Assembly (NCBI RefSeq): GCF_004571025.1
Contig: NZ_SPQT01000033.1
Span: forward strand, 50,182 to 114,181
Direction of reading: 5' to 3'
DNA length: 64,000 nt
From: Bradyrhizobium niftali
Lineage (GTDB): Bacteria; Pseudomonadota; Alphaproteobacteria; Rhizobiales; Xanthobacteraceae
In this document: positions 36,419 to 44,634 of the stretch, piece after piece
How the letters are laid out: each line of letters opens with the position of its first letter
Numbering within the stretch: position 1 is the stretch's first letter
Notes under the pieces: model-generated
Database searches by the model: none
What the model saw: the letters and a program-made list of their open reading frames with translations, nothing else
What the model was told of the DNA's origin: nothing
Position numbers and translations under genes: made by a program

Positions 36419-36769
36419 TCAATAGCCGGCAACCGCCATGGCAACGACGGCGCTGAGCGCCATCCAGCCGAAATGCCGGCCGCGCGTGGCCCATGCGTTG
36501 GCGCAGGCGGAGAAACCGAACACGCAGGCCATGGTGATGACGATCCAGTGGCGCGCCGGCGCCGAATCCATCCAGGGCGCCGCGATCAGGAGCACGCCAC
36601 CGCCGATCCAGGCGACGGTCGATGCCTGCCAGACCAGGCGGATCAGGGTGCGCAGCCGTTCCGGCTCGATGCTCGCGCGAGGAAAGACCTTGGTCTCGCC
36701 GAGGATGCCATGGATCAGGGCCACGATGATGGTCAGGACGCCGGCGCACTGAAGCAAGAGATCACGCAT
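36419..36769 (-). CDS. Small membrane protein with four membrane segments
   Basis: 116 residues from ATG 36769, with GGAGATATCG immediately upstream; an ATG at 36781 would add four residues. Four hydrophobic segments are clear: LLLQCAGVLTIIVALIHGILG, STVAWIGGGVLLIAAPW, HWIVITMACVFGFSACANAW and HFGWMALSAVVAMAV. No catalytic or binding motif is recognised. It is divergent from a TetR gene, with matching operators in the shared gap, so it is probably that regulator's target. It may be co-transcribed with the NAD(P)H-binding gene. Confidence 0.85.
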   Translation of the reverse strand: MRDLLLQCAGVLTIIVALIHGILGETKVFPRASIEPERLRTLIRLVWQASTVAWIGGGVLLIAAPWMDSAPARHWIVITMACVFGFSACANAWATRGRHFGWMALSAVVAMAVAGY

Positions 36770-36777
36770 CGATATCT

Positions 36778-36840
36778 CCATACATAACTGTACGGAGACA
36801 TAGGGACTGGCCTGCCGCCTGTCAATACAGTACTGTATGG
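36778..36840 (-). promoter_or_regulatory. Promoter of the small membrane-protein gene with paired TetR-type operators
   Basis: On the minus strand, TTGACA (36825-36820), 17 bases, TATGTC (36802-36797) form a good sigma-70 promoter for the membrane-protein gene. Two 18-base sites, 36778-36795 and 36823-36840, share 15 or more positions with the pattern CCATACAGTACTGTATGG. The second contains the perfect palindrome ATACAGTACTGTAT (36825-36838). One overlaps the -35, the other the transcript start and ribosome site. A further half-site ACTGTATGG is at 36841-36849. Confidence 0.75.
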
Positions 36841-36868
36841 ACTGTATGGTCCGATTCCGGAACCCGAC

Positions 36869-37402
36869 ATGACCGAACAGCTCTCCGCCGACGACTGGAC
36901 CAGCCAGGGCCTGAAGGCCCTCGCGAAAAGTGGTTTCACCGCGCTGAAGGCCGATCCGCTCGCGAAGGCCATCGGCGTCTCGCGCGGCAGCTTCTATTGG
37001 CATTTCGCCGATCTCGGCGCGTTCCATGCCGCCGTGCTGAAGCGCTGGCGCGAGATCGCGGCCGAGCAGATCATCGCCGATGTCGAAGCCGCCAGCGACG
37101 AGCCGCTGAAGGCGCTGCTGCGCAGGTCCTTCGGCGCGCGGCTCGATCTCGAACGGGCGGTCCGCAACTGGGCGGCATTCGATGCCGCCGCGCAAGCCGC
37201 GGTGCGCGCGATCGACCGCCGCAGGCTCGACTATATCGAGCAGCTCCTGGGCAAGCGCGAGCTTGACCCGGCAACGGCGCAGGCTCGCGCGCAGATCCTC
37301 TATTGGACGTTTCTCGGCTTCGCCCTGTCGGGCCCGCCGGTGCCGGCGGCACGGCTCCGGGGCCTGATCGACGAGCTGCTGCGGATGATCTCTGCCGAGT
37401 GA
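36869..37402 (+). CDS. TetR/AcrR family transcriptional regulator
   Basis: 177 residues. The N-terminal helix-turn-helix reads ALKADPLAKAIGVSRGSFYWHFADLGAFHAAVLKRW (residues 25-60), the standard TetR pattern. The C-terminal domain is helical and short. It is divergent from the small membrane protein and should bind the paired palindromes between them, repressing both genes. The inducer is unknown. Trm112 follows on the same strand but separately. Confidence 0.94.
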   Translation: MTEQLSADDWTSQGLKALAKSGFTALKADPLAKAIGVSRGSFYWHFADLGAFHAAVLKRWREIAAEQIIADVEAASDEPLKALLRRSFGARLDLERAVRNWAAFDAAAQAAVRAIDRRRLDYIEQLLGKRELDPATAQARAQILYWTFLGFALSGPPVPAARLRGLIDELLRMISAE

Positions 37403-37499
37403 CGCCAACCGGCATCCCCTTCGCTCGAAAACGCCCTGGCCGGCGCGATGGGCGGACGCGAATTTCTGTGCTAGAGGCAGCCAATCGCCGGAGACCCCC

Positions 37500-37697
37500 A
37501 TGAACGCGCCCACCGAACGCCCCGAAACCAGCGTCGATCCCAAATTGCTGGAGATCCTGGTCTGCCCGCTGACCAAGGGCCCGCTCGAGTTCGATTCAGC
37601 AAAGCAGGAGCTGATCTCGCGCAGCGCCAAGCTCGCTTATCCGATCCGCGACGGCATCCCGATCATGCTGCCGGAAGAGGCGCGCAAGATCGATTGA
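37500..37697 (+). CDS. Trm112 family (UPF0434) protein
   Basis: 65 residues. The single domain reads VDPKLLEILVCPLTKGPLEF followed by LISRSAKLAYPIRDGIPIMLPEEAR, which is diagnostic. Only one cysteine remains of the four zinc ligands in the eukaryotic protein, as is usual in rhizobia. Yeast Trm112 activates several methyltransferases; the bacterial role is not settled. No methyltransferase gene is adjacent. Confidence 0.93.
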   Translation: MNAPTERPETSVDPKLLEILVCPLTKGPLEFDSAKQELISRSAKLAYPIRDGIPIMLPEEARKID

Positions 37698-37723
37698 TCT
37701 TGGCGCGATGGCTACATTTTCGC

Positions 37724-37868
37724 TGTCGTCCCGGCGAAGGCCAGGACCCATAACCACAGGGAGAGGTTGTGGCGCGAAGCTGGCAACTCCAGGTCTTCGC
37801 AAAACTGATGCTGCGGCGTATGGATCCCGGATCTACGCGCGCTTGGGGCGCGCTTGTCCGGGATGACG
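37724..37868. repeat. Palindromic intergenic repeat, family A copy 3
   Basis: TGTCGTCCCGGCGAAGGCC and GACCCATAACCACAGGGAG form the left part; TATGGATCCCGGATCTACGCG and CGCGCTTGTCCGGGATGACG form the right part. It lies between the convergent Trm112 and UbiH-family genes. Confidence 0.85.
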
Positions 37869-37895
37869 AGCGGAGTTTAGAGCGGCGACATTTTC

Positions 37896-39116
37896 CTAAA
37901 GCGCCTCGCCCTTCAACAACCTTGGCACCTCGCCCGTCAGCCCCGCGGCCTGGCGGATGAAGAGATTCTTCAGCGGGGGCGCGCGGTCGACGAGGCCGAG
38001 GCCGATGTCGCGCACGGTGCGCAGCAGCGTCGACTGGTTGGAGAACAGGAAATTCAGCGAGTTTGTGGCAAGGCCCATCGCCATGGTGTCGAAACGGCGC
38101 CAGCGCTGGTAGCGCTCGAGCACGTCGGCCGCGCCGAGATCCATGCCGAGCCGCGCCGCATCGACCACGACCTCGGCCAGCGCCGCGACATCCTTCAGCC
38201 CCATGTTGAGGCCCTGGCCCGCGATCGGGTGGATGACATGGGCGGCATCGCCGACCAGCGCGAGGCGCTCGGCGATGAAGGAGCGCGCCACGAAATAGGA
38301 CAGCGGAAACGCGCGCGGCTTGTCGAGCGCCTTCACCTCACCGAGATGCAGGCCGAAGCGCTGCTCGAGCTCGCCGTGAAATTCCTCGTCGCTGAGCGCA
38401 ATGATGCGCGCAGCCTCAGTCCGGCGCTCGGTCCACACCAGCGAGGAGCGCTTTCCGGATAGCGGCAGGATCGCGAAGGGACCTGCGGGCAAGAAGTGCT
38501 CTTCGGCGCGGCCTTCGTGATCGCGCTCATGGCCGACGGTGACGACGATGCCGGACTGATCATACTCCCAGCCATGGGTGGCGATGCCGGCGCGCTCGCG
38601 CAGCTTCGACCTCGCACCATCGGCGGCGACCAGCAGGCTGGCCGCGATCACGCTGCCGTCGCCAAGGGTCACGTCGATGCCGTCGGAACGCGCGTCGTAG
38701 GAGGCAACCGTGGTGGCGCGCAGATCGATGCCCTCGGCCTCGGCACGCACCACCAGCGCGTCGATCAGGCGGCGGTTCTCGACCATGTGTGCAAAGGGCT
38801 CGCCCGGCGCGACGTCGCCGGCGAAGTTCAGGAACACCGGACGCGTGGCGTCTTCGAGCTTGGAATCGGTGACGACCATGTCGAGGATCGGCTGCGCCTC
38901 GCCCCTGACGTCGTCCCAGGCGCCGATCGCCTCGAACAGGCGGCGGCAGGCGGCCACGATCGCGGTGGCGCGCGGATCGCGGCTGGGACGCGTGCTGAGG
39001 GCCGGGTCGGCGACGATGACGGGAATCTCCGGCCCGAGCCCCTGACGCAGCGCGAGCGCCAGCGCCAGGCCCGCAAACGCGCCGCCGCCAATGACAATGC
39101 TACCCTGTACCGACAT
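37896..39116 (-). CDS. FAD-dependent monooxygenase, UbiH/UbiF/VisC family
   Basis: 406 residues. The FAD dinucleotide motif is IGGGAFAGLALALAL (9-23). LLVAADGARSKLRERAGI is the conserved DG motif, and LALVGDAAHVIHPIAGQGLNMGLKD is the second FAD motif of ubiquinone hydroxylases. It should hydroxylate a polyprenyl-phenol intermediate on the way to ubiquinone at the inner membrane. Alphaproteobacteria differ in which ring positions each member treats, so I give no precise symbol. It is monocistronic. Confidence 0.92.
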   Translation of the reverse strand: MSVQGSIVIGGGAFAGLALALALRQGLGPEIPVIVADPALSTRPSRDPRATAIVAACRRLFEAIGAWDDVRGEAQPILDMVVTDSKLEDATRPVFLNFAGDVAPGEPFAHMVENRRLIDALVVRAEAEGIDLRATTVASYDARSDGIDVTLGDGSVIAASLLVAADGARSKLRERAGIATHGWEYDQSGIVVTVGHERDHEGRAEEHFLPAGPFAILPLSGKRSSLVWTERRTEAARIIALSDEEFHGELEQRFGLHLGEVKALDKPRAFPLSYFVARSFIAERLALVGDAAHVIHPIAGQGLNMGLKDVAALAEVVVDAARLGMDLGAADVLERYQRWRRFDTMAMGLATNSLNFLFSNQSTLLRTVRDIGLGLVDRAPPLKNLFIRQAAGLTGEVPRLLKGEAL

Positions 39117-39204
39117 ACCCGAATTCCCGGCTAACTCTTGGTCTTGCTAGCAGACTTGAGCTGGGCGAAACAGTGCGGTGAAACAAGGGCGGAACGGCCC
39201 AATT

Positions 39205-39300
39205 CCGTCATTCCGGGGCGCGCGGAAGCGCGAACCCGGAATCCAGAGGTTATCGCTCGGGATTCCGGGTTCATCGTTGGCGCGATGTCCGGAATGACGA
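39205..39300. repeat. Palindromic intergenic repeat, family B copy 4
   Basis: Outer arms CGTCATTCCGGGGCGCGC and GCGCGATGTCCGGAATGACG; inner arms GAACCCGGAATCC and GGGATTCCGGGTTC. It lies between the divergent UbiH-family and tesB genes, ending 19 bases before the tesB start, so it may affect the tesB leader. Confidence 0.87.
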
Positions 39301-39319
39301 GGCATTTGAAAGCACCATC

Positions 39320-40180
39320 ATGTCCAAGAGCCTGATCGACCTCATTTCGATCCTCGACCTCGAGCAGCTCGAGGTGAACCTGTTCCGCGGCAACAGTCCG
39401 AAGACGAGCTGGCAGCGGGTGTTCGGGGGTCAGGTGATCGGGCAGGCGATGGTTGCGGCCTGCCGCACCGTCGAGGGGCGCCTGCCGCATTCGCTGCACT
39501 GCTATTTCATCCTGCCGGGCGATCCGCAGATCCCGATCATCTACCAGGTCGAGCGCCTGCGCGACGGCAAGAGCTACTCGACCCGCCGCGTCACCGCGAT
39601 CCAGCACGGCAACGCAATCTTCTCGATCATGGTGTCGTTCCATGCCGAGGAGGAGAGCGCGTTCGATCACCAGGACAAGATGCCGGATGTGCCGCCGCCG
39701 GAAAAGCTGACGGCGGAGGAAGTGGCGAAGCAGCCGCTGTTCAAGGAGATGCCGGAGTTCATTCGCCGCTACTATGAATCCGACCGTCCGATCGAGCTGC
39801 GCCCGGTCGAGCTCGGCCGCTATTTCGGCCAGAAGATCGAGGACGGCCGCATCCACGTCTGGATCAAGACCGCGGCGAAGCTGCCCGACGATCCGGCGCT
39901 GCACATGTGCGCGCTGGCCTACGCATCGGACTTTTCGCTGCTCGATGCGATCATGGCGCGCTACGGCCGCACGCTGTTCGACAAGCGCATGATGCCGGCG
40001 AGCCTTGACCACGCGATGTGGTTTCACCGCCCGTTCCGCGCCGACGAATGGCTGCTCTACGCCCAGGATTCGCCGAACGCGCGCAGCGGCCGCGGCTTGA
40101 CCCGCGGCTCGATCTTCAAGCCCGACGGCACGCTGGTCGCCTCCGTCGCGCAGGAAGGCTCCGTGCGCGAGCGGAGGTAG
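39320..40180 (+). CDS. tesB: Acyl-CoA thioesterase II
   Basis: 286 residues, a double hot-dog protein of standard length. The first half has GGQVIGQAMVAACRTV. The second holds the catalytic trio of the family: Asp in SLDHAMWFHRPFRADEW, Thr in GRGLTRGSIF and Gln in ASVAQEG. It hydrolyses acyl-CoA esters in the cytoplasm. The start is preceded by AAAGCACCATC with only a weak ribosome site. It is convergent with the GYF-domain gene, four bases apart. Confidence 0.96.
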   Translation: MSKSLIDLISILDLEQLEVNLFRGNSPKTSWQRVFGGQVIGQAMVAACRTVEGRLPHSLHCYFILPGDPQIPIIYQVERLRDGKSYSTRRVTAIQHGNAIFSIMVSFHAEEESAFDHQDKMPDVPPPEKLTAEEVAKQPLFKEMPEFIRRYYESDRPIELRPVELGRYFGQKIEDGRIHVWIKTAAKLPDDPALHMCALAYASDFSLLDAIMARYGRTLFDKRMMPASLDHAMWFHRPFRADEWLLYAQDSPNARSGRGLTRGSIFKPDGTLVASVAQEGSVRERR

Positions 40181-40183
40181 CGC

Positions 40184-41071
40184 TCAATAGGCGCGAGCTG
40201 CCGCGCCGCGGTCGACCAGCGCGAATTGCGACACGAACCAGCGGCCGTACCAGCGCAGCATCCACGGAATCGGGATGAGGAGGCTGCACGCCAGCGAGAA
40301 CACCACCGATCGCCACAGGATCTGCCAGCCGCTGCCGTTGAATGCGACCTCGCGCCGCGTGCCCTCGATGTTCCGGCAATTCCAGCGCATCCAGAACGCG
40401 ATCACCCAGGCCCAGCCGATGATGGTGATGGTCGAGATCATCATCAGCAGGTACCAGCCGACATAGCCGATCGCGCTGCCCTGGAACGAAAGCGGCAGAC
40501 GCTCGCCGTTCGAGGTGAGGTTGGCAACGATCCAGCGCAGGATCACCCAGGCGAGAAACGCATTGGCGATCACGGCAAGGAGCGGCGCGAACGATATGCC
40601 GGTCGCGCCGGCGTAAGTCAGGAGCGCGTTGGCCATCAAGGCCCACCAGATGTCCATCGGCTGGCCGGCAAAGCCGAAATTCGGGCGGCCCGGAACCTGG
40701 ATGTGCGACGTGATGTATTTGTAGAACCAGACGGTGACCCAGGGTGCGGGGATCACCAGCAGGATGCCGATCACGAACACGATGCTGCGGCCGAGAAGGC
40801 CGAACGCGCTGAAATCAGCCGTCAACGATCCCCCGGCAGCACCGCCATAACCACCGCCGCCCATCATCGGCGGGCCGCCGGCCGGAATCATCGGCGGCGC
40901 GCCGCCGCCGACCAGGCCGGGAATCTCGGCGGCCTTCTGCCAGCCGGCCATGCCCTCGGTCCACACCAGCGTGTCCGGGCGCACGACGCCCTGGGCGATC
41001 AGATCGCGGAATTGCCCGTCCGGAAAGGGCCCCTGCTGCTTGCCCTCGGATGCGTAGAACCAGCTCGCCAT
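40184..41071 (-). CDS. GYF-domain membrane protein (DUF898-like)
   Basis: 295 residues. The N-terminal 52 residues are a GYF_2 domain (WFYASEGKQQGPFPDGQFRDLIAQGVVRPDTLVWTEGMAGWQKA). A Gly/Pro/Met-rich linker (55-85) leads to about six membrane segments. Blocks such as FYKYITSHIQVPGRPNFGFAG and NCRNIEGTRREVAFNGSGWQILW resemble the DUF898 family. GYF_2 domains bind proline-rich peptides. Function is unknown. The upstream region is shared with the divergent glnK. Confidence 0.87.
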   Translation of the reverse strand: MASWFYASEGKQQGPFPDGQFRDLIAQGVVRPDTLVWTEGMAGWQKAAEIPGLVGGGAPPMIPAGGPPMMGGGGYGGAAGGSLTADFSAFGLLGRSIVFVIGILLVIPAPWVTVWFYKYITSHIQVPGRPNFGFAGQPMDIWWALMANALLTYAGATGISFAPLLAVIANAFLAWVILRWIVANLTSNGERLPLSFQGSAIGYVGWYLLMMISTITIIGWAWVIAFWMRWNCRNIEGTRREVAFNGSGWQILWRSVVFSLACSLLIPIPWMLRWYGRWFVSQFALVDRGAAARAY

Positions 41072-41309
41072 GAAGCGTCCCCCTTAAACATACTTATGTA
41101 CCGGCTGGGACGCTTCGGTTCACCGCATCCATGCCAAAAATGCATTGTGAAGGATGAACGGCTGCCCTGTACAGAGGCGGCCGTTCACAACGCCAAACGT
41201 TTTTCCGCTTCAATCTGCAACTTTTTTATGCCATTTGCCCGGAAAGATGCCAGATTGACGCGGCGCCGGGGACATACGGCGCGGCGCATCCCGGGGAATA
41301 GGCCTGACC

Positions 41310-41648
41310 ATGAAACTCGTCGTCGCGATCATCAAACCCTTCAAGCTCGATGAGGTCCGCCAGGCCCTGACGGCGATCGGCGTCCACGGCATGACCGTGA
41401 CCGAGGTCAAGGGTTATGGCCGCCAGAAGGGCCACACCGAGATCTATCGCGGCGCGGAATATGTCGTGAACTTCCTGCCGAAGCTGCGCATCGAGATCGC
41501 GGTCGCCTCCGATGTCGCCGACAAGGCGGTCGCCGTGATCACCGCGACCGCGCGCACCGGGCAGATCGGCGACGGCAAGATTTTCGTCACGCCGATCGAC
41601 CACGCGCTGCGCATCCGCACCGGCGAAACCGACAGCGACGCGCTCTAA
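41310..41648 (+). CDS. glnK: Nitrogen regulatory protein P-II (first copy)
   Basis: 112 residues, the standard PII length. The T-loop GYGRQKGHTEIYRGAEY carries the uridylylation site Tyr51, and VKGYGRQKG and GDGKIFV are the nucleotide and 2-oxoglutarate signatures. PII trimers sense ATP/ADP and 2-oxoglutarate; next to amtB, the GlnK type blocks the channel. amtB follows at 41872 on the same strand. The upstream gap shows no sigma-54 site, unlike the second copy, so this copy may be less nitrogen-responsive. Confidence 0.96.
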   Translation: MKLVVAIIKPFKLDEVRQALTAIGVHGMTVTEVKGYGRQKGHTEIYRGAEYVVNFLPKLRIEIAVASDVADKAVAVITATARTGQIGDGKIFVTPIDHALRIRTGETDSDAL

Positions 41649-41666
41649 ATTCGACTGTGTCGCGGG

Positions 41667-41777
41667 ACCCTCATGGTGAGGAGCGCGGAACGCGCGTCTC
41701 GAACCATGAAGGCCCGGCTCTCGCCCGTGGCCATCCTTCGAGACGCCCGCTTGTCGCGGGCTCCTCAGGATGAGGGT
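41667..41777. repeat. Palindromic intergenic repeat, family F copy 1
   Basis: ACCCTCATGGTGAGGAGCGCG and CGCGCGTCTCGAACCATGAAGGCC pair with GGCCATCCTTCGAGACGC and GGCTCCTCAGGATGAGGGT. It lies between glnK and amtB of the first pair. A second copy is at 63619, cut by the IS element. Confidence 0.86.
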
Positions 41778-41871
41778 GGAGTGCGGTGATGCAGTGAGAC
41801 TAACTCTTGTCTAGATCGCAGCGGGCAACGACGCCACAGCTGCGACGCAATTTCTGTGCTGGGGGAACGAC

Positions 41872-43173
41872 ATGGCGGGATTGTTGCGCCGCGCGGCCGC
41901 TATGGCTGCGCCGATCGGGTTTGCATCGGTCATCGCGTCGCCGGCGCACGCTGCAGGCTCCGAGATCAACACCGCCGACACCGCCTGGATGATCGTCGCC
42001 ACCGCGCTGGTGCTGATGATGACGATCCCCGGCCTTGCGCTGTTCTATTCCGGCATGGTGCGCAAGAAGAACGTGCTGGCGACGATGGCGCAGAGCCTTG
42101 CCGCCGTGACGATGATCTCGATTCTCTGGGTCGCGTTCGGCTATTCGCTCTGCTTCGTCGGCGACGGCCCATGGATCGGCACGCTCGATCGCTGGTTCCT
42201 TGCGGGCATGACGCTCGAGAGCGTCAACCCGGCGGCGAAAACGATCCCGGAATCGCTGTTCATGCTGTACCAGATGACGTTTGCGATCATCACGGTGGCG
42301 CTGGTCGCGGGCTCGGTCGCCGACCGCATGCGATTCTCCGCCTATCTGCTGTTCTCCGTCGCCTGGTTCATCTTCGTCTACATTCCACTGGCGCATTGGG
42401 TCTGGGGCGGCGGCTTCCTCGCCAGCATGGGCGTGCTGGATTTCGCCGGCGGCCTCGTCGTGCATCTGTCGGCCGGCACCGCCGGCCTCGTCGCGGCGAA
42501 GGTGATGGGACGCCGTCACGGCTACGGCACCGAAAATCTCTCGCCGTTCGACCTGTCGCTCGCCGTGATGGGCACCGGCCTGTTGTGGGTCGGCTGGTTC
42601 GGCTTCAACGGCGGTTCGGCCGGCGCGGCCAATTCGCGCGCGGTGCTGGCGATCATCGCGACGCATCTGGCCGCCTGCTCCGGCGCGCTGACCTGGGGCG
42701 CGATCGAATGGTCGACGCGGCGCAAGCCCTCCGTGCTCGGCATGATCTCTGGCGCGGTGGCAGGCCTCGGCACCATCACGCCCGCCTCGGGCTTCGTCGC
42801 GCCGTGGCATGGCATCGTCATCGGCATCATCGCCGGGGCGGTTTGCTACTGGGCCTGCACGTGGCTGAAGCACCGCTTCGACTATGACGATTCGCTCGAC
42901 GTGTTCGGCGTCCACGGCATCGGCGGTCTGACCGGCACCCTGCTCGCCGGGGTGTTCGCAACCAGCGCCATCGGCGGCACCGCCGGCCTGATCGAGGGCC
43001 ATCCGCAGCAGCTTCTGATCCAGCTTTATGGGGTCGCCGTCACCTTCATCTGGTCGGCAGGGGTGAGCTTCATCCTGCTCAAGCTTGTCAGCCTGTTCGT
43101 GCCATTGCGCGTATCCCGTGAGCACGAGCTCGAGGGACTGGATATTTCGCAGCACGGCGAGGCGTTGCAGTAA
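41872..43173 (+). CDS. amtB: Ammonium transporter (first copy)
   Basis: 433 residues with a signal-like N-terminus (1-28, ending PAHA) and eleven membrane segments. The twin pore histidines are His198 in GLVVHLSAG and His348 in DVFGVHGIGG. The phenylalanine gate region and the signature DYDDSLDVFGVHGIGG are present. It conducts ammonium into the cell and is gated by GlnK. The C-terminal tail VSREHELEGLDISQHGEALQ is the PII-binding part, and a decayed copy of it lies at 44635-44734. The 223-base gap after glnK holds a repeat, yet co-transcription is likely. Confidence 0.95.
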   Translation: MAGLLRRAAAMAAPIGFASVIASPAHAAGSEINTADTAWMIVATALVLMMTIPGLALFYSGMVRKKNVLATMAQSLAAVTMISILWVAFGYSLCFVGDGPWIGTLDRWFLAGMTLESVNPAAKTIPESLFMLYQMTFAIITVALVAGSVADRMRFSAYLLFSVAWFIFVYIPLAHWVWGGGFLASMGVLDFAGGLVVHLSAGTAGLVAAKVMGRRHGYGTENLSPFDLSLAVMGTGLLWVGWFGFNGGSAGAANSRAVLAIIATHLAACSGALTWGAIEWSTRRKPSVLGMISGAVAGLGTITPASGFVAPWHGIVIGIIAGAVCYWACTWLKHRFDYDDSLDVFGVHGIGGLTGTLLAGVFATSAIGGTAGLIEGHPQQLLIQLYGVAVTFIWSAGVSFILLKLVSLFVPLRVSREHELEGLDISQHGEALQ

Positions 43174-43229
43174 GCCGCGGGCAGCCGGTTCGAAGCCCTG
43201 AGCACCCTGGGGTCACTCGGGACTTGCGT

Positions 43230-43255
43230 GATACATAAGCGTGTGCTTATGTATC
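43230..43255. promoter_or_regulatory. Perfect palindromic operator of the arsR-type gene
   Basis: Arms GATACATAAGC (43230-43240) and GCTTATGTATC (43245-43255) are perfectly inverted around a four-base centre. The ATG of the regulator lies three bases beyond, so the operator covers the place where a ribosome site would be. The position suits autorepression. Confidence 0.85.
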
Positions 43256-43258
43256 GTC

Positions 43259-43573
43259 ATGATCGAAGCCGACATCTTCAAGGCGCTGGCCGACCCGACG
43301 CGTCGAAAGGTCTTTGAGAAGCTCGCTGGCGGAAGCCTGAATGCGAGCGCCTTGCGCGACGGGTTGGAGATCAGCCAACCGGCGATGTCGCAGCATCTCG
43401 CGGTGCTGCGCGCGGCAGGCCTGGTGCGTGAACAGCGGCAGGGCCGCTTTGTGAACTACGAAGTCGACCCAGACGGAATCGTCGCCATCGGGGCATGGCT
43501 TGCGCGCTACCGCGCCTACTGGCCGCAGCGCATGGAAGCACTCGCCGATCTCTTGAAGGACATGGATCAATAA
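43259..43573 (+). CDS. ArsR family transcriptional regulator
   Basis: 104 residues from ATG 43259; an earlier TTG/GTG-type start at 43241 lies inside the palindrome. The winged helix is clear: IFKALADPTRRKVFEKLAGG, then LEISQPAMSQHLAVLRAAGLVREQRQGRFVNYEV. There are no metal-binding cysteines, so it is of the non-metal group that usually pairs with an SRPBCC gene, as here. It should repress its own operon through the palindrome at 43230-43255. No Shine-Dalgarno sequence is visible, so translation may be leaderless. Confidence 0.93.
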   Translation: MIEADIFKALADPTRRKVFEKLAGGSLNASALRDGLEISQPAMSQHLAVLRAAGLVREQRQGRFVNYEVDPDGIVAIGAWLARYRAYWPQRMEALADLLKDMDQ

Positions 43574-43601
43574 GAATCTGGACCAATAAGGACCTGGACC
43601 G

Positions 43602-43955
43602 ATGAGCGACGCCGCGAAGCCTGATCGTCCCGACGAAGCCCTGGTGCTTGAATATGAATTCGATGCGCCGCCAGCAAAGGTCTGGCGCGCCGTGACCATT
43701 CCGGCCTTGCGCGAGCGCTGGCTGCCGGATTGCGACCTTGCGGGCGCCGTGCCGGAATCGACGATCGCAGGCGAAGAGGTGCGCTACCGGCTTCGCGATT
43801 CGGAGCCGCCGTTTCGCGAGAGCCACGTCATCTTCCGGATCGAGCCGAACGAGGATGGCGGCACCCGCTTCCGCATCATCCAGCAAGCCTGCGACGACCT
43901 CGCGAAACTGCCGCAGCCGGCCAACACCAATTGCTGCCTGATGATGGCGGCCTAG
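43602..43955 (+). CDS. SRPBCC domain protein, partner of the ArsR regulator
   Basis: 117 residues. LVLEYEFDAPPAKVWRAVTIPALRERWLPD and SHVIFRIEPNEDGGTRFRIIQQ are typical of the AHSA1/polyketide-cyclase START-like fold, at the short end of its range. It starts 28 bases after arsR and is surely co-transcribed. Such pairs are common in rhizobia. The ligand is unknown; it may bind or modify the compound sensed by the regulator. Confidence 0.85.
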   Translation: MSDAAKPDRPDEALVLEYEFDAPPAKVWRAVTIPALRERWLPDCDLAGAVPESTIAGEEVRYRLRDSEPPFRESHVIFRIEPNEDGGTRFRIIQQACDDLAKLPQPANTNCCLMMAA

Positions 43956-43995
43956 CAGCAAAAGACTTCATCACCTGCAAACATGGAGGTCGCCA

Positions 43996-44598
43996 ATGCG
44001 CGACATGCTTCAGCTCGTCCCTATGGTGGTCGAACAATCCACCCGCGGCGAGCGATCCTTCGACATCTATTCGCGGCTCTTGCGCGAGCGCATCATCTTC
44101 CTCAACGGCGAGGTCAATGATGCGATGTCCGGACTGGTCTGCGCGCAACTCCTGTTCCTGGAGGCGGAGAACCCGAACAAGCCGATCAACCTCTACATCA
44201 ATTCCTATGGCGGCGTGATCACCAGCGGACTGGCGATGTACGACACCATGCAGTTCATCAAGGCGCCGGTCCATACGCTGTGCATGGGCACCGCACGCTC
44301 CATGGGTTCGTTCCTGCTGATGGCCGGCGAACCCGGTCACCGCGCCGCCCTGCCCAATGCCAGCCTTCACGTGCATCAGCCACTCGGCGGCTTTCAAGGC
44401 CAGGCGTCTGACATCCTGATCCATGCCACCGAAATGCAGGACACCAAGCGGCGTATCATCCGGCTCTATGCGCAACATTGCAGGCGTCCCGTGGAGGAGG
44501 TGGAACGGACCCTGGACCGCGACCACTTCATGACCGCGCAGCAGGGGGTCGAGTGGGGATTGATCGACCGGGTCTTTGCGGAGCGCGACGCTGCCTGA
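43996..44598 (+). CDS. ClpP-type serine protease paralogue
   Basis: 200 residues behind a strong GGAGGT site. The catalytic triad is complete: Ser102 in GTARSMGSFLL (canonical GxAASMG, with Arg in place of Ala), His127 in LHVHQPLGGFQGQASD, and Asp176 in LDRDHFMTAQQG. The N-terminus MRDMLQLVPMVVEQSTRGERSFDIYSRLL is like housekeeping ClpP. No clpX or clpA is beside it; instead it follows an arsR-SRPBCC pair by 40 bases, on the same strand. It is probably an accessory ClpP that could mix with or replace the main one under some condition. The arsR operator may control it. Confidence 0.93.
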   Translation: MRDMLQLVPMVVEQSTRGERSFDIYSRLLRERIIFLNGEVNDAMSGLVCAQLLFLEAENPNKPINLYINSYGGVITSGLAMYDTMQFIKAPVHTLCMGTARSMGSFLLMAGEPGHRAALPNASLHVHQPLGGFQGQASDILIHATEMQDTKRRIIRLYAQHCRRPVEEVERTLDRDHFMTAQQGVEWGLIDRVFAERDAA

Positions 44599-44634
44599 CG
44601 GTCCGACGGCGGCTTCAGCCAGATACCGTCCGGC

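Noticed and set aside
41086..41102. ACATACTTATGTACC upstream of the GYF-domain gene as a second ArsR site
   Set aside because: Only one half resembles the operator at 43230-43255; the other half and the spacing differ. It may be chance.
41072..41309. Sigma-54 promoter before the first glnK
   Set aside because: No TGGC-N8-TTGC pattern is present; the best partial matches lack the conserved GG or GC.
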